Part shown: piece by piece, positions 40,341 to 50,097 of the stretch | Position numbering within the stretch: the first letter of the stretch is position 1 | Layout of the letters: the number at the start of each line of letters is the position of its first letter | DNA from: Syntrophomonadaceae bacterium | GTDB lineage: Bacteria; Bacillota; Dethiobacteria; DTU022 | DNA: 64,000 nt | Reading direction: 5' to 3' | Assembly (NCBI GenBank): GCA_003567725.1 | Contig: PWYU01000031.1 | Coordinates: 1-64,000, forward strand | The notes under the pieces: model-generated | The model's input: only the letters and a program-made list of their open reading frames with translations | What the model was told of the DNA's origin: nothing | The model's database searches: none | Translations under genes and position numbers: made by a program

Positions 40341-41252
40341 ATGACGAACGACACCGGTGAAAATAAGGAAAATGTAAAAAAAACTGACACTTCGCGCAAA
40401 ACCAAAACCATATGCATAGCAGCGGCAGTAATCGTTGTAGCCACAGTGGGCCTGGCTTTTGCACTGGGGGCTTTTGAAGGTATAACAGATCCGCAAGAAG
40501 TGCCTGACAACGAAGAAGTGGTTGCAACTGTAAATGGCGAAACCGTTTCCAGGGTTGAGTTTGAGCAAGCTTTAGAACAAGAAAAAATGCAATATCAAAT
40601 GCAAGGAATAGATTTAGATAGCGAAGAAATGTCAGAGATGTTAAGTGAACTGGAAAACCATGTTCTGAACAATTATTTTGTTATACCTATCTTATTGGAA
40701 AAACGAGCTGAAGCCGCAGGTATAAATATAAGTGAAGATGAAATCGAAGATCGTTATCAAGATTATGTGGCCCAATTGGGTGGAGAAGAACAACTAGAAG
40801 AACAGATGGCAGCAGTTGATTTAAGCAGAGATGATTTGGATCAAGACATAAGCCGAGAACTAACCATTACAAAATACATTGAACAATACCTGGAAGATTA
40901 TTATGAAGAAAACCCTGATGAAAAAGTAGATGAAGCAAGTATTGATTTAAGCGATGATGAAATTGAAGAACAATACCAACAACTGCTAAACCATTACAAT
41001 AACCTTCAAGAGATGCTGGAAGAAGATGATCCGGACATGCCCAGAGAACAGCTGGAAGCACAATTAACGCAAATAGAAGATAATTATGGCGAGATGTTGG
41101 AAGAAGATAATTTTGAAGATATTAAGCCAATTTTGAGAGAAGAAATGCTTGAAAGACGAATAGCCCAGGAAACACAGGCTAAAGAACAGCAGATCCTTAC
41201 TGATCATTTTGAAGAGCTTCGAGAAGAAAGTGATATTGAAATAAACTATTAA
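40341..41252 (+). CDS. Membrane-anchored SurA N-terminal-like chaperone, no PPIase domain evident
   Basis: TM helix (ICIAAAVIVVATVGLAFALGAF), VVATVNGETVSRVEFEQALEQEKMQYQMQG, long acidic helices. Confidence 0.72.
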   Translation: MTNDTGENKENVKKTDTSRKTKTICIAAAVIVVATVGLAFALGAFEGITDPQEVPDNEEVVATVNGETVSRVEFEQALEQEKMQYQMQGIDLDSEEMSEMLSELENHVLNNYFVIPILLEKRAEAAGINISEDEIEDRYQDYVAQLGGEEQLEEQMAAVDLSRDDLDQDISRELTITKYIEQYLEDYYEENPDEKVDEASIDLSDDEIEEQYQQLLNHYNNLQEMLEEDDPDMPREQLEAQLTQIEDNYGEMLEEDNFEDIKPILREEMLERRIAQETQAKEQQILTDHFEELREESDIEINY

Positions 41253-41290
41253 GCTATATTATTGCTGAACTGCAGAACTATTTTTTATCA

Positions 41291-41340
41291 TATCCTATTA
41301 CCGGGGTTTGAGTATACAATCAAACCCCGGTAATAGGATA
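41291..41340. repeat. Perfect 21-bp inverted repeat with 8-nt loop
   Basis: tatcctattaccggggtttga-gtatacaa-tcaaaccccggtaataggata. Confidence 0.9.
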
Positions 41341-41359
41341 TTGATATAAGGAGAACGAA

Positions 41360-41419
41360 ATGGATAAGGTTGATATTTCAAATCTAACACGGTGTACCTC
41401 TGTTGAAGATTTTAGATAA
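41360..41419 (+). CDS. Candidate 19-aa leader ORF overlapping the EamA start
   Basis: aaggaga RBS then MDKVDISNLTRCTSVEDFR*; overlaps TTG 41403 in another frame. Confidence 0.4.
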   Translation: MDKVDISNLTRCTSVEDFR

Positions 41420-42311
41420 TTATAACAACCTGGGTGAAAACCGAATTGCCTTGAGCGTAGCTTTAACTACTGCGGTTATTGCTATCTCTTTTGCAGCCAT
41501 TTTTATCCGCCTCTCAGGTGCTCCATCTTTAACTATAGCTTTTTACCGTCTTTTTATTTCTTTAATTATCCTGACCCCTCACCTGGCTACGCAGCAAAAA
41601 CAAATCCGCCTTCTAAAAATATCAGATTTGACAGGTATGGGCGCCAGCGGCATTTTTTTAGCCGGCCATTTTTATTTGTGGATTTCCTCACTGGAACATG
41701 CACCAGTATCAGTTTCTGTAATCCTTGTTTCAGTCCATCCAGTTATGGTAGCCCTGGCAGGTTATTTTTTCCTGGGCGATAAGATACCTCGTCGCTTTTT
41801 TTTATCAATGGCCCTGGTTCTTATGGGGACAGCAGCTATAGCCTCTGAAAGTATTACTGCTTTTACTGCAGGTTCAACTGAACTCCGTGGTGCTCTGATG
41901 GCTCTTGGCGGTGCCGCCATGATGGCGGGTTACTTACTGGTTGGCCGCCGTTTAAGGCAAAATTTAACAACCACCATCTATGTAAGCGGCACTTACGGTA
42001 TTGCTGCTTTTTTGCTTTTTTTAACTGCTGTTTTTTCCGGAACAGCACTAACCGGTTATCCAATTCATGAATACTTGCTGTTCATAGCCCTGGCCATTAT
42101 CCCTACCTTGCTCGGACACACTGTTTTTAACTGGGCTTTAAAGAAAGTCCGGGCTTCACTGATCTCATTATTGTACCTTGGGGAGCCGCTGGGTGCTACT
42201 TTACTGGCCTTTTTTATCCTCAGGGAATTGCCAACAACCCTCCAGGCTACCGGTGGCTTAATCATACTCATTGGCCTCTATCTGGTTATTAAAAATGATC
42301 GTAGCTCATGA
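41403..42311 (+). CDS. EamA/DMT-family transporter
   Basis: Ten hydrophobic segments; FAAIFIRLSGAPSLTIAFYRLFISLIIL; SLLYLGEPLGATLLAFFILRELPT. Confidence 0.92.
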   Translation: MKILDNYNNLGENRIALSVALTTAVIAISFAAIFIRLSGAPSLTIAFYRLFISLIILTPHLATQQKQIRLLKISDLTGMGASGIFLAGHFYLWISSLEHAPVSVSVILVSVHPVMVALAGYFFLGDKIPRRFFLSMALVLMGTAAIASESITAFTAGSTELRGALMALGGAAMMAGYLLVGRRLRQNLTTTIYVSGTYGIAAFLLFLTAVFSGTALTGYPIHEYLLFIALAIIPTLLGHTVFNWALKKVRASLISLLYLGEPLGATLLAFFILRELPTTLQATGGLIILIGLYLVIKNDRSS

Positions 42312-42388
42312 AATATGGCATAAACGGTTTATTCTGGAAATAGTAATCAGTTAAAAACTGAATTGGTGATCGTGTGGAACAGAATATG

Positions 42389-42428
42389 CAAATACCCCCT
42401 CTCCAGCAACCTGGAAAGGGGGTATTTG
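42389..42428. terminator. Bidirectional terminator between the convergent EamA and 2-oxoacid oxidoreductase genes
   Basis: caaatacccccTctccagcaacctggaaagggggtatttg. Confidence 0.75.
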
Positions 42429-42458
42429 TTATATGTTTATTTCTGCTCTAAAATGATT

Positions 42459-42977
42459 CTAATCTTCTAACCCATAATTAAAAGCCTTTAGGTTAATATC
42501 CTGAATTTTTGGAGGCAGGTTTTTTTCCAGGGCTTTAATCAAATTCTCCCGGGAAACAATATTTCGCTGTTTTAAAATAACCCCCAAAAACAGGGAATTA
42601 ATAACTTTCAAATTGCCAAGTGTTAAAAGGGCTTCTTTAAAATCGTAACCAAATTCATTTTTACGCTTGCCATCGGCTACATCCTTGCTGTCATATACAA
42701 TCAGGCAATCGTCTTTGACTTTGTCCACATACCTGTCATAAGCCGGCTGCGTCAAAGCAAGCACTAAATCAGGGGAAGCACATTTGGGATAATAGAGTTC
42801 ATTTTCAGAAATAACCACCTGGGCTTCCGAGTAACCTCCCCGTGCGGCTATTCCATAACTGGAAGTTAAAGAGACATTGTTACCGTCCATGATTGCTGCT
42901 TCGCTAAGGATCCGCCCAGCTAAAATGAGGCCCTGTCCGCCTTCTCCTGCCAGGACAACTTGCCAGTTTTTATTCAT
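42459..42977 (-). CDS. 2-oxoacid:ferredoxin oxidoreductase subunit gamma
   Basis: VVLAGEGGQGLILAGRILSEAAIMDGNNVSLTSSYGIAARGGYSEAQVVIS. Confidence 0.93.
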   Translation of the reverse strand: MNKNWQVVLAGEGGQGLILAGRILSEAAIMDGNNVSLTSSYGIAARGGYSEAQVVISENELYYPKCASPDLVLALTQPAYDRYVDKVKDDCLIVYDSKDVADGKRKNEFGYDFKEALLTLGNLKVINSLFLGVILKQRNIVSRENLIKALEKNLPPKIQDINLKAFNYGLED

Positions 42978-43816
42978 TATTTACCCTCCCCCCGGCCGGA
43001 TTCCGATGCAGCAGGGTTTATTTCCCTATACACGCTTAAAAAGTCTGGCCGTTCTTTGTTTACCAGTTCACCTGTTACAAGATATTTTGCCTTTTCTTCA
43101 TCATCCATTTTTTCATAACGCGACTTTGCTACAGTCATTTCTTTGATGTAGTTCATCATTTCCACAGTATCACCGGGGACATTTCTTCTTCCAAAATGAG
43201 TAGGGCATGTGTTGATAGCCTCCACTACATTAAAACCTTTTTTCTTAATTGCAGCTGTAATAAGCCTTTTTAGCTGCGTAACATGATAAACAGTACTGCG
43301 AGCTACATAGTTTGCACCGCATTCTTCAGCCAACCCACAAACATCAAAAGCAGGCTCTGCCACACCAATTGGAGAGGTAGTGGTTTTAGATGACAAAGGG
43401 GTAGTTGGTGAATACTGCCCGCCGGTCATACCGTAAGTAAAGTTGTTAGATATAATCGCTGTTATATCTATGTTCCTGCGGGCGGCATGTATAAAATGAT
43501 TTCCGCCAATAGCCAGAGCGTCTCCATCTCCCATTAAAGCAATGACATGAAGATCGGGATTGCCAAGTTTAATACCTGTTCCGAAAGCCAGAGCTCTGCC
43601 ATGACTGCCATGAAAAGCATGAGTCGTCATATAGTCATCAGCTTTCCCCCAGCAGCCAATTCCAGTACTGACTACAACCTGGTGGGGTGGTATCTCCAAA
43701 TCGGCTAAGGAATCGGTTATTGCACGCAGCAAGATACCATTACCACAACCTGCACACCACATAAGAGGCAGTGCGTCTTCTTTAAAATATTCTCTATAGC
43801 TTAAATTAACTGCCAT
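42977..43816 (-). CDS. 2-oxoacid:ferredoxin oxidoreductase subunit beta (TPP)
   Basis: MWCAGCGNGILLRAI, HGSHGRALAFGTGIKLGNPDLHVIALMGDGDALAIGGNHFIHAARRN. Confidence 0.94.
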   Translation of the reverse strand: MAVNLSYREYFKEDALPLMWCAGCGNGILLRAITDSLADLEIPPHQVVVSTGIGCWGKADDYMTTHAFHGSHGRALAFGTGIKLGNPDLHVIALMGDGDALAIGGNHFIHAARRNIDITAIISNNFTYGMTGGQYSPTTPLSSKTTTSPIGVAEPAFDVCGLAEECGANYVARSTVYHVTQLKRLITAAIKKKGFNVVEAINTCPTHFGRRNVPGDTVEMMNYIKEMTVAKSRYEKMDDEEKAKYLVTGELVNKERPDFLSVYREINPAASESGRGEGK

Positions 43817-44958
43817 TATTTCACCGCCTCCTTTATGCTATTCATTACAATCTCTGGCCTGATTAATTCCCCATCAATCCCTGAAGCCAGATGAACTGGA
43901 GTATTTGTTGTATTCACCCGGTTAACTTCATGGATAACCTGGCCCTGATTCATTTCAGCCACAACTGCAGCGCCAACTTTAGCCAGGGCTTTTTGGACTT
44001 CTTGATCGGGGAAAGGCCAAATCGTTATCAGCCTCAACAGGTTTACCTTAATGCCCTCTTTTTCGGCTTCTCCAATCACATATTTGCAAACTCGAGAGGA
44101 ACAACCAAAAGAAATTAAGGTTACATCGGCATCTTCAGGCCCAAAATGCTCTACTTCTACAATTTCATCTGTGTAATTATAAATCTTATTTTTTAGCCTG
44201 GTTAAAAGCTGCCTGTTAGTCCCGTATTTAAAGTTCGAATAACCTGTTTCACAATGGCAGGTGCTGGAAGCATGAACTATATGCTTATCTCCATATGCAG
44301 CCATGGGAGGGACCAAATTTTCATCAGCCTGGTAAGGTAGAAAATCTTCAGGTGCAACAACAGGTTTTTTACGTTCAATTAATTCCAGTGAATCAGGATC
44401 GGGCAGGGTTATATTTTCATAAGTTTGTCCAACCACCTGATCACCCAATAAGATAACTGGCGTCCGAAACCGTTCTGCTAAGTTGAACGCTCGAATGGTA
44501 AAATAATACATCTCCTGGACTGATGCCGGCGATATCGCTATTATAGGATGATCGCCATGCGTACCCCACCGGGCTTGCATCACATCTGCCTGAGCCGGTT
44601 GGGTAGCTAGGCCTGTAGCAGGGCCCACCCTCTGAATATTAACCACTACACATGGCACTTCTTGATAGATACCGACTCCAAGGTTTTCCTGCATTAAAGA
44701 AAAACCCGGGCCACTGGTAGCAGTAAATGTTTTCTTTCCAGATAACGAAGCGCCAACTATGGCTGCCATGCTTCCAATCTCGTCTTCCATCTGAATGTAT
44801 GTGCCTCCATAAGCAGGTAGCTCACGGGCACAAACTTCAGCTATTTCAGAAGAAGGAGTAATTGGATACCCGGCATAAAAACGGGCGCCTGCATCTATAG
44901 CTCCCCATGCGCAGGCATGGTTCCCTTCCATTAATTGAACTCCTTCAGGTCTACTCAT
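43816..44958 (-). CDS. 2-oxoacid:ferredoxin oxidoreductase subunit alpha
   Basis: MEGNHACAWGAIDAGARFYAGYPITPSSEIAE, ATSGPGFSLMQENLG. Confidence 0.94.
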   Translation of the reverse strand: MSRPEGVQLMEGNHACAWGAIDAGARFYAGYPITPSSEIAEVCARELPAYGGTYIQMEDEIGSMAAIVGASLSGKKTFTATSGPGFSLMQENLGVGIYQEVPCVVVNIQRVGPATGLATQPAQADVMQARWGTHGDHPIIAISPASVQEMYYFTIRAFNLAERFRTPVILLGDQVVGQTYENITLPDPDSLELIERKKPVVAPEDFLPYQADENLVPPMAAYGDKHIVHASSTCHCETGYSNFKYGTNRQLLTRLKNKIYNYTDEIVEVEHFGPEDADVTLISFGCSSRVCKYVIGEAEKEGIKVNLLRLITIWPFPDQEVQKALAKVGAAVVAEMNQGQVIHEVNRVNTTNTPVHLASGIDGELIRPEIVMNSIKEAVK

Positions 44959-45166
44959 TGTTTTCTACCTCCACTTTTACTGCAAAATCAGGACAACGAA
45001 GCTCGCATAGACGGCATTTGGTGCAATTATCGAGATTTTTAACCAATGGCAAACCATCTTGATCAGCTTCATACACTTTTGTATTACAATATTCTATGCA
45101 AAAACCACATCTTTTACATAATGATTCATCTATATTGATCTTAACACTCTGATCAGTTTTATTCAT
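44951..45166 (-). CDS. 2-oxoacid:ferredoxin oxidoreductase ferredoxin (delta) subunit
   Basis: CKRCGFCIEYCNTKVYE...CTKCRLCELRCPDFAV. Confidence 0.93.
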   Translation of the reverse strand: MNKTDQSVKINIDESLCKRCGFCIEYCNTKVYEADQDGLPLVKNLDNCTKCRLCELRCPDFAVKVEVENNE

Positions 45167-45405
45167 GTTATAAGTGATCCTCCACCATAATTACTACTAA
45201 AAAGCATTTTCAATTATTTTCCTTTATACTGCGGCTTTCTTTTTTCCATAAAAGCCTTGACGCCTTCTTTTTTATCTTCTGAAGCACAGGCCAGGGCATG
45301 CAGATAAGATTCATGGGCCAACCCTTCATAAAGCCCTGTTTCCAGTGAACGGTTAACCGCTTCTTTGGCATATTGGAGAGCAAGAGGTGCCTTAGCAGCC
45401 AGTTT

Positions 45406-45993
45406 TTAAGCCATTTTTTTGGCTTCTTCCATTAAATTATCGGGATCAACCAGTTTATTAACCAGCCCGATGCGGTAAGCTTCTTCCGCATCGATAATGC
45501 TTCCCGTTAAAACCAGTTCCATTCCTCTTCCAAACCCAATCAAACGAGGAAGTCTCTGGGTAGCGCCATCACCGGGAATAATGGCCAGGTTAACTTCAGG
45601 CGAACCCATCTGGGCATCTTTGGAAGCAACCCTTAAAGTACAAGCTATAGCCAGCTCTAATCCGGCACCAAGGGCATAGCCATTAACGGCCGCAATAACA
45701 GGGATGGGCATCTCCCAGAGCATGTTAAATACTTCCTGACGACGCCGGGTTTGCTCTCGACCTTTAACAAAATCACGGTCTTCCAGTTCTTTTATATCCG
45801 CTCCGGCCATGAAGGCTTTTTCACCTTCACCGGTAATAATTAGAACTCTAACTTCAGGGTCACTCTTCACCTGGGAAAAAGCTTCAGCCAGCTCTTCTAC
45901 CAGAGCATTGGAGAGGGCGTTTCTAACCTCCGGGCGGTTTATAGTAACAATCGCCAGTGGAGCTTCCTTTTCTAACTTTAGTAATTTAAACAT
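45406..45993 (-). CDS. Enoyl-CoA hydratase/isomerase (crotonase), terminated by a premature in-frame TAA; frame continues to 45214
   Basis: LAIVTINRPEVRNALSNALVEEL, AFMAGADIKELEDRD, NGYALGAGLELAIACTLRVAS; after TAA the same frame reads [63 protein letters not shown]. Confidence 0.9.
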   Translation of the reverse strand: MFKLLKLEKEAPLAIVTINRPEVRNALSNALVEELAEAFSQVKSDPEVRVLIITGEGEKAFMAGADIKELEDRDFVKGREQTRRRQEVFNMLWEMPIPVIAAVNGYALGAGLELAIACTLRVASKDAQMGSPEVNLAIIPGDGATQRLPRLIGFGRGMELVLTGSIIDAEEAYRIGLVNKLVDPDNLMEEAKKMA

Positions 45994-46041
45994 CAGCATC
46001 TCTCCCCTTCGCATTTATTGTATGCTTTTGACACCTGTCAA

Positions 46042-47196
46042 TTATTTAAAGGCCGGAATACCCAGCTCGATGTTGCCTAAAATTAACTGCTGAATCTGAG
46101 AAGTCCCTTCATAAAGGGTATTGATCCGGGCATCACGGTATATTCTTTCCAGTGGATATTCACCGGAGAAACCATAACCACCGAGAACCTGGATAGCGTT
46201 ATAAGCAACGCGGTTTACCATTTCACTGCAATAGTACTTGGCCATTGAAGTTTCCCTGGTATTGGGAACGCCCTGGTCTTTTAAATATCCGGCTTTATAA
46301 ACCAGCAAGCGGCCGCATTCTATATCCAGCAGCATATTAGAAAGCAACTGTTGAACCAGCTGATGACCGGCGAGAGGCTTGCCAAACTGGATTCTTTCCT
46401 TGGCGTAAGCTTTGGCCGTATCCAAAGCTGACTGTGCTGAACCAACACAACCGGCAGAGACAGTAAACCGGGCATTATCCAATGCAGAAAGCGCTATTGG
46501 GAAACCTTTACCCATTGGGCCCAGGATATTCTCCTTGGGAACCTTTACATTATCCATGATTAATTCACCTGTATCCTGGGCACGCAATCCTAATTTTTCA
46601 TGGATTTTTTGAGATGAATAACCGGGAGTATCTTTATCAACCAGAAATGCTGTAATACCCTTAGGGCCCTTCTCAGGATCCGTCTTGGCAAAAACGATAG
46701 CAACCTCAGCAAAAGTGGCATTAGTAATCCACATTTTGTTGCCATTGAGGATATAATAGTCACCATCTTCCACTGCAGTTGTGGAAAGGCTGGCAGCGTC
46801 ACTGCCTGAGTCAGGTTCAGTCAGGCCAAAACAGCCCATAATTTCACCGGTCGCCAGCCGGGGAACATATTTTTTCTTTTGCTCTTCATTTCCCCATTTA
46901 AGGATTGTTTTAGCAACCAGCGATATCTGGACCGAGTAATTGCCTCGCATAGTGCTGCATCCATACCCAAGTTCTTCAGCCACGATAGCATGGGTAATAT
47001 GATCCATGCCACTACCATCATACTCTTCCGGAATAGCAGTTCCTATAATCTCAACTTCCCCCAGTTTTTTCCATACATCCCAGGGGAATTTCTCTTCTTG
47101 ATCCCATTCCTTGGCAAAAGGAGTTATTTCCTTTGATACAAAATCACGGACCATTTTTTGCACAGTTTCTTGTTCGGCATTAAGACTAAAATCCAT
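46042..47196 (-). CDS. Acyl-CoA dehydrogenase
   Basis: MGCFGLTEPDSGSDAASLSTTA, GKPLAGHQLVQQLLSNM, QVLGGYGFSGEYPLERIYRDARINTLYEGTSQIQQLIL. Confidence 0.96.
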   Translation of the reverse strand: MDFSLNAEQETVQKMVRDFVSKEITPFAKEWDQEEKFPWDVWKKLGEVEIIGTAIPEEYDGSGMDHITHAIVAEELGYGCSTMRGNYSVQISLVAKTILKWGNEEQKKKYVPRLATGEIMGCFGLTEPDSGSDAASLSTTAVEDGDYYILNGNKMWITNATFAEVAIVFAKTDPEKGPKGITAFLVDKDTPGYSSQKIHEKLGLRAQDTGELIMDNVKVPKENILGPMGKGFPIALSALDNARFTVSAGCVGSAQSALDTAKAYAKERIQFGKPLAGHQLVQQLLSNMLLDIECGRLLVYKAGYLKDQGVPNTRETSMAKYYCSEMVNRVAYNAIQVLGGYGFSGEYPLERIYRDARINTLYEGTSQIQQLILGNIELGIPAFK

Positions 47197-47233
47197 AATT
47201 ATCACCTCGTATTGTTAATTATTAAAACTAATA

Positions 47234-48121
47234 TTATTTAAAATCCATTGGGACAGGATCGTCTCCTGTGTAATCATAAAAACCTTTCTTGGATTTGCGA
47301 CCCAGGTATCCAGCATGAACCATTTTTTCAAGTAAGTAGCATGGTCGATACCGGGCATCACCCAGCTTGTTATAAAGGGTCCGGGTTTTTGCCAGGTGGG
47401 TATCAATACCGATCAAATCAATCAACTGTAATGGCCCCATAGGCTGATTGGCGCCCATTTTCATAGCTTTATCAATATCTTCAACCGAGCCGATTCCTTC
47501 TTCAAGAACCCATACCGCTTCATTTAAAAGAGCAGCCAGTACGCGGCTGGCAATGCCTGCTATACCCTCTTTTGCTGTTACTACAGGTTCTTTACCCAGA
47601 AATTCGGCTAATTCCCGGGTCTGATTAACTACTTCCGGACGGGTAGCCAGGCCGGGCATAATTTCCACCAGCTTCATCACCACGGCCGGATTAAAAAAGT
47701 GCATGCCCACTATCCGGCCCGGATCTTTGGCTTTTGAAGAAATCTCCGAAATAGAGCAAGCAGTTGTGTTGGTAGCCAGAATAGTTCCTTCTTTAACAAC
47801 ACTCTCAAGCTCACCAATGGTATCCTGCTTAATTTTTACATTTTCTATGATCGCTTCGATAACAAAATCAGCCTGAGCTGCATCTTTAACCCCTTGAGAG
47901 GGAGTAATTCTGGATAGAATATCTTTAACTTCATCTTCAGTCATTTTGCCTTTCTCAACTCGGCGTTTTAATCCTTTTTCAACATTTTCCAGGGCGCGCT
48001 CAACGATTGACTGATCAACATCAGATAAAACAACTTCAATACCATTTTGAGCCATTAACTGAGCTATTCCTGAACCCATAATACCGGCACCCAAAACGAA
48101 ACCCTTTTTAACATCCATCAT
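47234..48121 (-). CDS. 3-hydroxyacyl-CoA (3-hydroxybutyryl-CoA) dehydrogenase
   Basis: GFVLGAGIMGSGIAQLMAQNG, ILATNTTACSISEISSKAKDPGRIVGMHFFNPAVVMKLVEI. Confidence 0.95.
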   Translation of the reverse strand: MMDVKKGFVLGAGIMGSGIAQLMAQNGIEVVLSDVDQSIVERALENVEKGLKRRVEKGKMTEDEVKDILSRITPSQGVKDAAQADFVIEAIIENVKIKQDTIGELESVVKEGTILATNTTACSISEISSKAKDPGRIVGMHFFNPAVVMKLVEIMPGLATRPEVVNQTRELAEFLGKEPVVTAKEGIAGIASRVLAALLNEAVWVLEEGIGSVEDIDKAMKMGANQPMGPLQLIDLIGIDTHLAKTRTLYNKLGDARYRPCYLLEKMVHAGYLGRKSKKGFYDYTGDDPVPMDFK

Positions 48122-48162
48122 TAATCAAGCCTCCTAAAGATTTATTGAAAGAAATAACATGA

Positions 48163-49344
48163 CTAGTTAATACGTTCAAAAACCAGAGCCACTCCTTGCC
48201 CACCGCCCACGCAAGCGCTAACCAGACCTAAATCTTTATCATAAATCTTCATGGCATTCAGCAAAGTGGTTATAAGCTTGGTACCGGTAGCTCCAACAGG
48301 GTGACCCAGTGCAATTGCTCCACCATGCACATTTACCTTATCGCGGTCCCATTTCATTTCTCGTTCTACAGCTAAGTACTGCACTGCAAAAGCCTCGTTT
48401 AACTCAATTAGATCGATATCATCAAGGCTTAGCTTTGCCTTTTCAAGAGCTAATGGAACAGCTTTTATAGGGCCGATACCCATATACCTGGGATCTACTC
48501 CTCCTGCGCCATAACCACGAATGGCGGCAAGCGGAGTCAAGCCCAGGGCTTTCGCTTTTTCTTCAGACATAATTACCATCGCGGAGGCATTATCAGAAAG
48601 AGCACAGCTGTTTCCGGCCGTTACCGTACCATCTTTTATGAATACTGAAGGGAGTTTAGCCATTTTTTCCATGGAAATATTATCACGTGGTATTTCTTCC
48701 TGGTCTACTGTAATTGTTTCCTTTTTCTGAGCGACTTCTACAGGTAAAATTTCATCTTTAAATATTCCTTCTTCCATTGCTTTTACCGCTTTTTGATGAC
48801 TTTCAAGTGCAAAGCTATCCTGTTCCTGCCGATCAATGTTATATTTTTCGGACAGCAATTCAGCAGTACCGCCCATCAACATTCCGGCCAAAGGACACAT
48901 AAAACCATCTTTGTGCAGCACGTCATAGGCTTTCATGTCGCCCATCCGCGCGCCCCAGCGGGCTTTATCTAAAATATAGGGAACATTAGAAGCAGATTCT
49001 GTACCACCAACCACTACTGTATCAGCATCACCTGTTAGAATTGATTTTGCCCCCTGAATTGTTGCTTGGAGGCTTGAAGCACAGCGAATATTAATAGTAT
49101 AGGCAGGAACTTCATGTGGCAATCCACCGTTAACTGTAGCCAGACGGGCAACATTAGGACCAATTCCGGCCTGCCAGCCACATCCAAAAACTAGCTCATC
49201 AACCTCTTCTCCTGGTATGCCCGCTCTTTTTACCGCCTCTTCCACTACTTTTGCTCCTAATTCGGGAGCACCAAAACTACTTAGACTTCCTCCATATCTG
49301 CCGGCAATAGTTCTTACCGCACTTACAATAACCGGTTTGCGCAT
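48163..49344 (-). CDS. Acetyl-CoA acetyltransferase (thiolase)
   Basis: INIRCASSLQATIQGAKSI, NVHGGAIALGHPVGATGTKLI, LVSACVGGGQGVALVFERIN. Confidence 0.96.
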   Translation of the reverse strand: MRKPVIVSAVRTIAGRYGGSLSSFGAPELGAKVVEEAVKRAGIPGEEVDELVFGCGWQAGIGPNVARLATVNGGLPHEVPAYTINIRCASSLQATIQGAKSILTGDADTVVVGGTESASNVPYILDKARWGARMGDMKAYDVLHKDGFMCPLAGMLMGGTAELLSEKYNIDRQEQDSFALESHQKAVKAMEEGIFKDEILPVEVAQKKETITVDQEEIPRDNISMEKMAKLPSVFIKDGTVTAGNSCALSDNASAMVIMSEEKAKALGLTPLAAIRGYGAGGVDPRYMGIGPIKAVPLALEKAKLSLDDIDLIELNEAFAVQYLAVEREMKWDRDKVNVHGGAIALGHPVGATGTKLITTLLNAMKIYDKDLGLVSACVGGGQGVALVFERIN

Positions 49345-49642
49345 GATCTTCCCCACCTTAGTGGGATTGATCCCTCCTATCATAGAGTTTTTTTGTTATG
49401 CTCCAAGTTTTTTATAAAAAGATAAAAAACTGTTGGCACAAAAAGTTGGTGTACATGTCATTAAGAAAAACATCAAATGGTTTTATGATGTTCAAAAACT
49501 TTCAATAATAATGCTATCATCAACTTGTGAAAAAAGCAACAGACCCCGCGTATATAAGAGCAGCCATCAAACTGGACTTTTTGTATAGCTATAACCTCAG
49601 CTATTAAGCGTTCTTATCATAACGGGGCTGAAGCAGGTTTAC

Positions 49643-49984
49643 CTATTTATAATATCTCATCTCCAGGGTAGTACAGCCCTGGGGAATAGAGTACGGACCG
49701 TGGGTCATTCCCGGAGGCCGGCAGGCATACATGCCGGTGGTAAAGGTTTCCTTTTTGTTGAGATCAACCAGGTAACCATCCAGGATATATACCTCTTCCC
49801 AGAAATCGTGGACCAGGACATCGGAAGTAGTGAGTCCCGGGGGGAATTTAAGCAGCCTGCAGTAATCACCTGTTTCCGGGTCTTCGCTCAGGATTTTTTC
49901 TATAACTCCTTCCGGAGCATCTTTAACCTGACGCCACTGAAGATAACGATCATGATCGTAAAACTCCATTTCTTTTTTTGCCAT
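49643..49984 (-). CDS. Cupin-domain protein (ChrR-like cupin)
   Basis: GDYCRLLKFPPGLTTSDVLVHDFWEEVYILDGYLVDLNKKETFTTGMYACRPPGMTHGPY. Confidence 0.78.
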   Translation of the reverse strand: MAKKEMEFYDHDRYLQWRQVKDAPEGVIEKILSEDPETGDYCRLLKFPPGLTTSDVLVHDFWEEVYILDGYLVDLNKKETFTTGMYACRPPGMTHGPYSIPQGCTTLEMRYYK

Positions 49985-50097
49985 TTATAATATCCTCCTT
50001 TAGTAAACAAATGAGTTTGTTTGACTGGATCATTTAACTGACCCAGTTAAGCTGACATCACTACGTTTTTATAAGATCTTTACTTATAAGCTCAGGC

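Noticed and set aside
49424-49450. TGGCACAAAAAGTTGGT as a sigma-54 promoter near the thiolase gene
   Set aside because: Wrong strand for the flanking gene, spacing off by one and the -12 element lacks TTGC.
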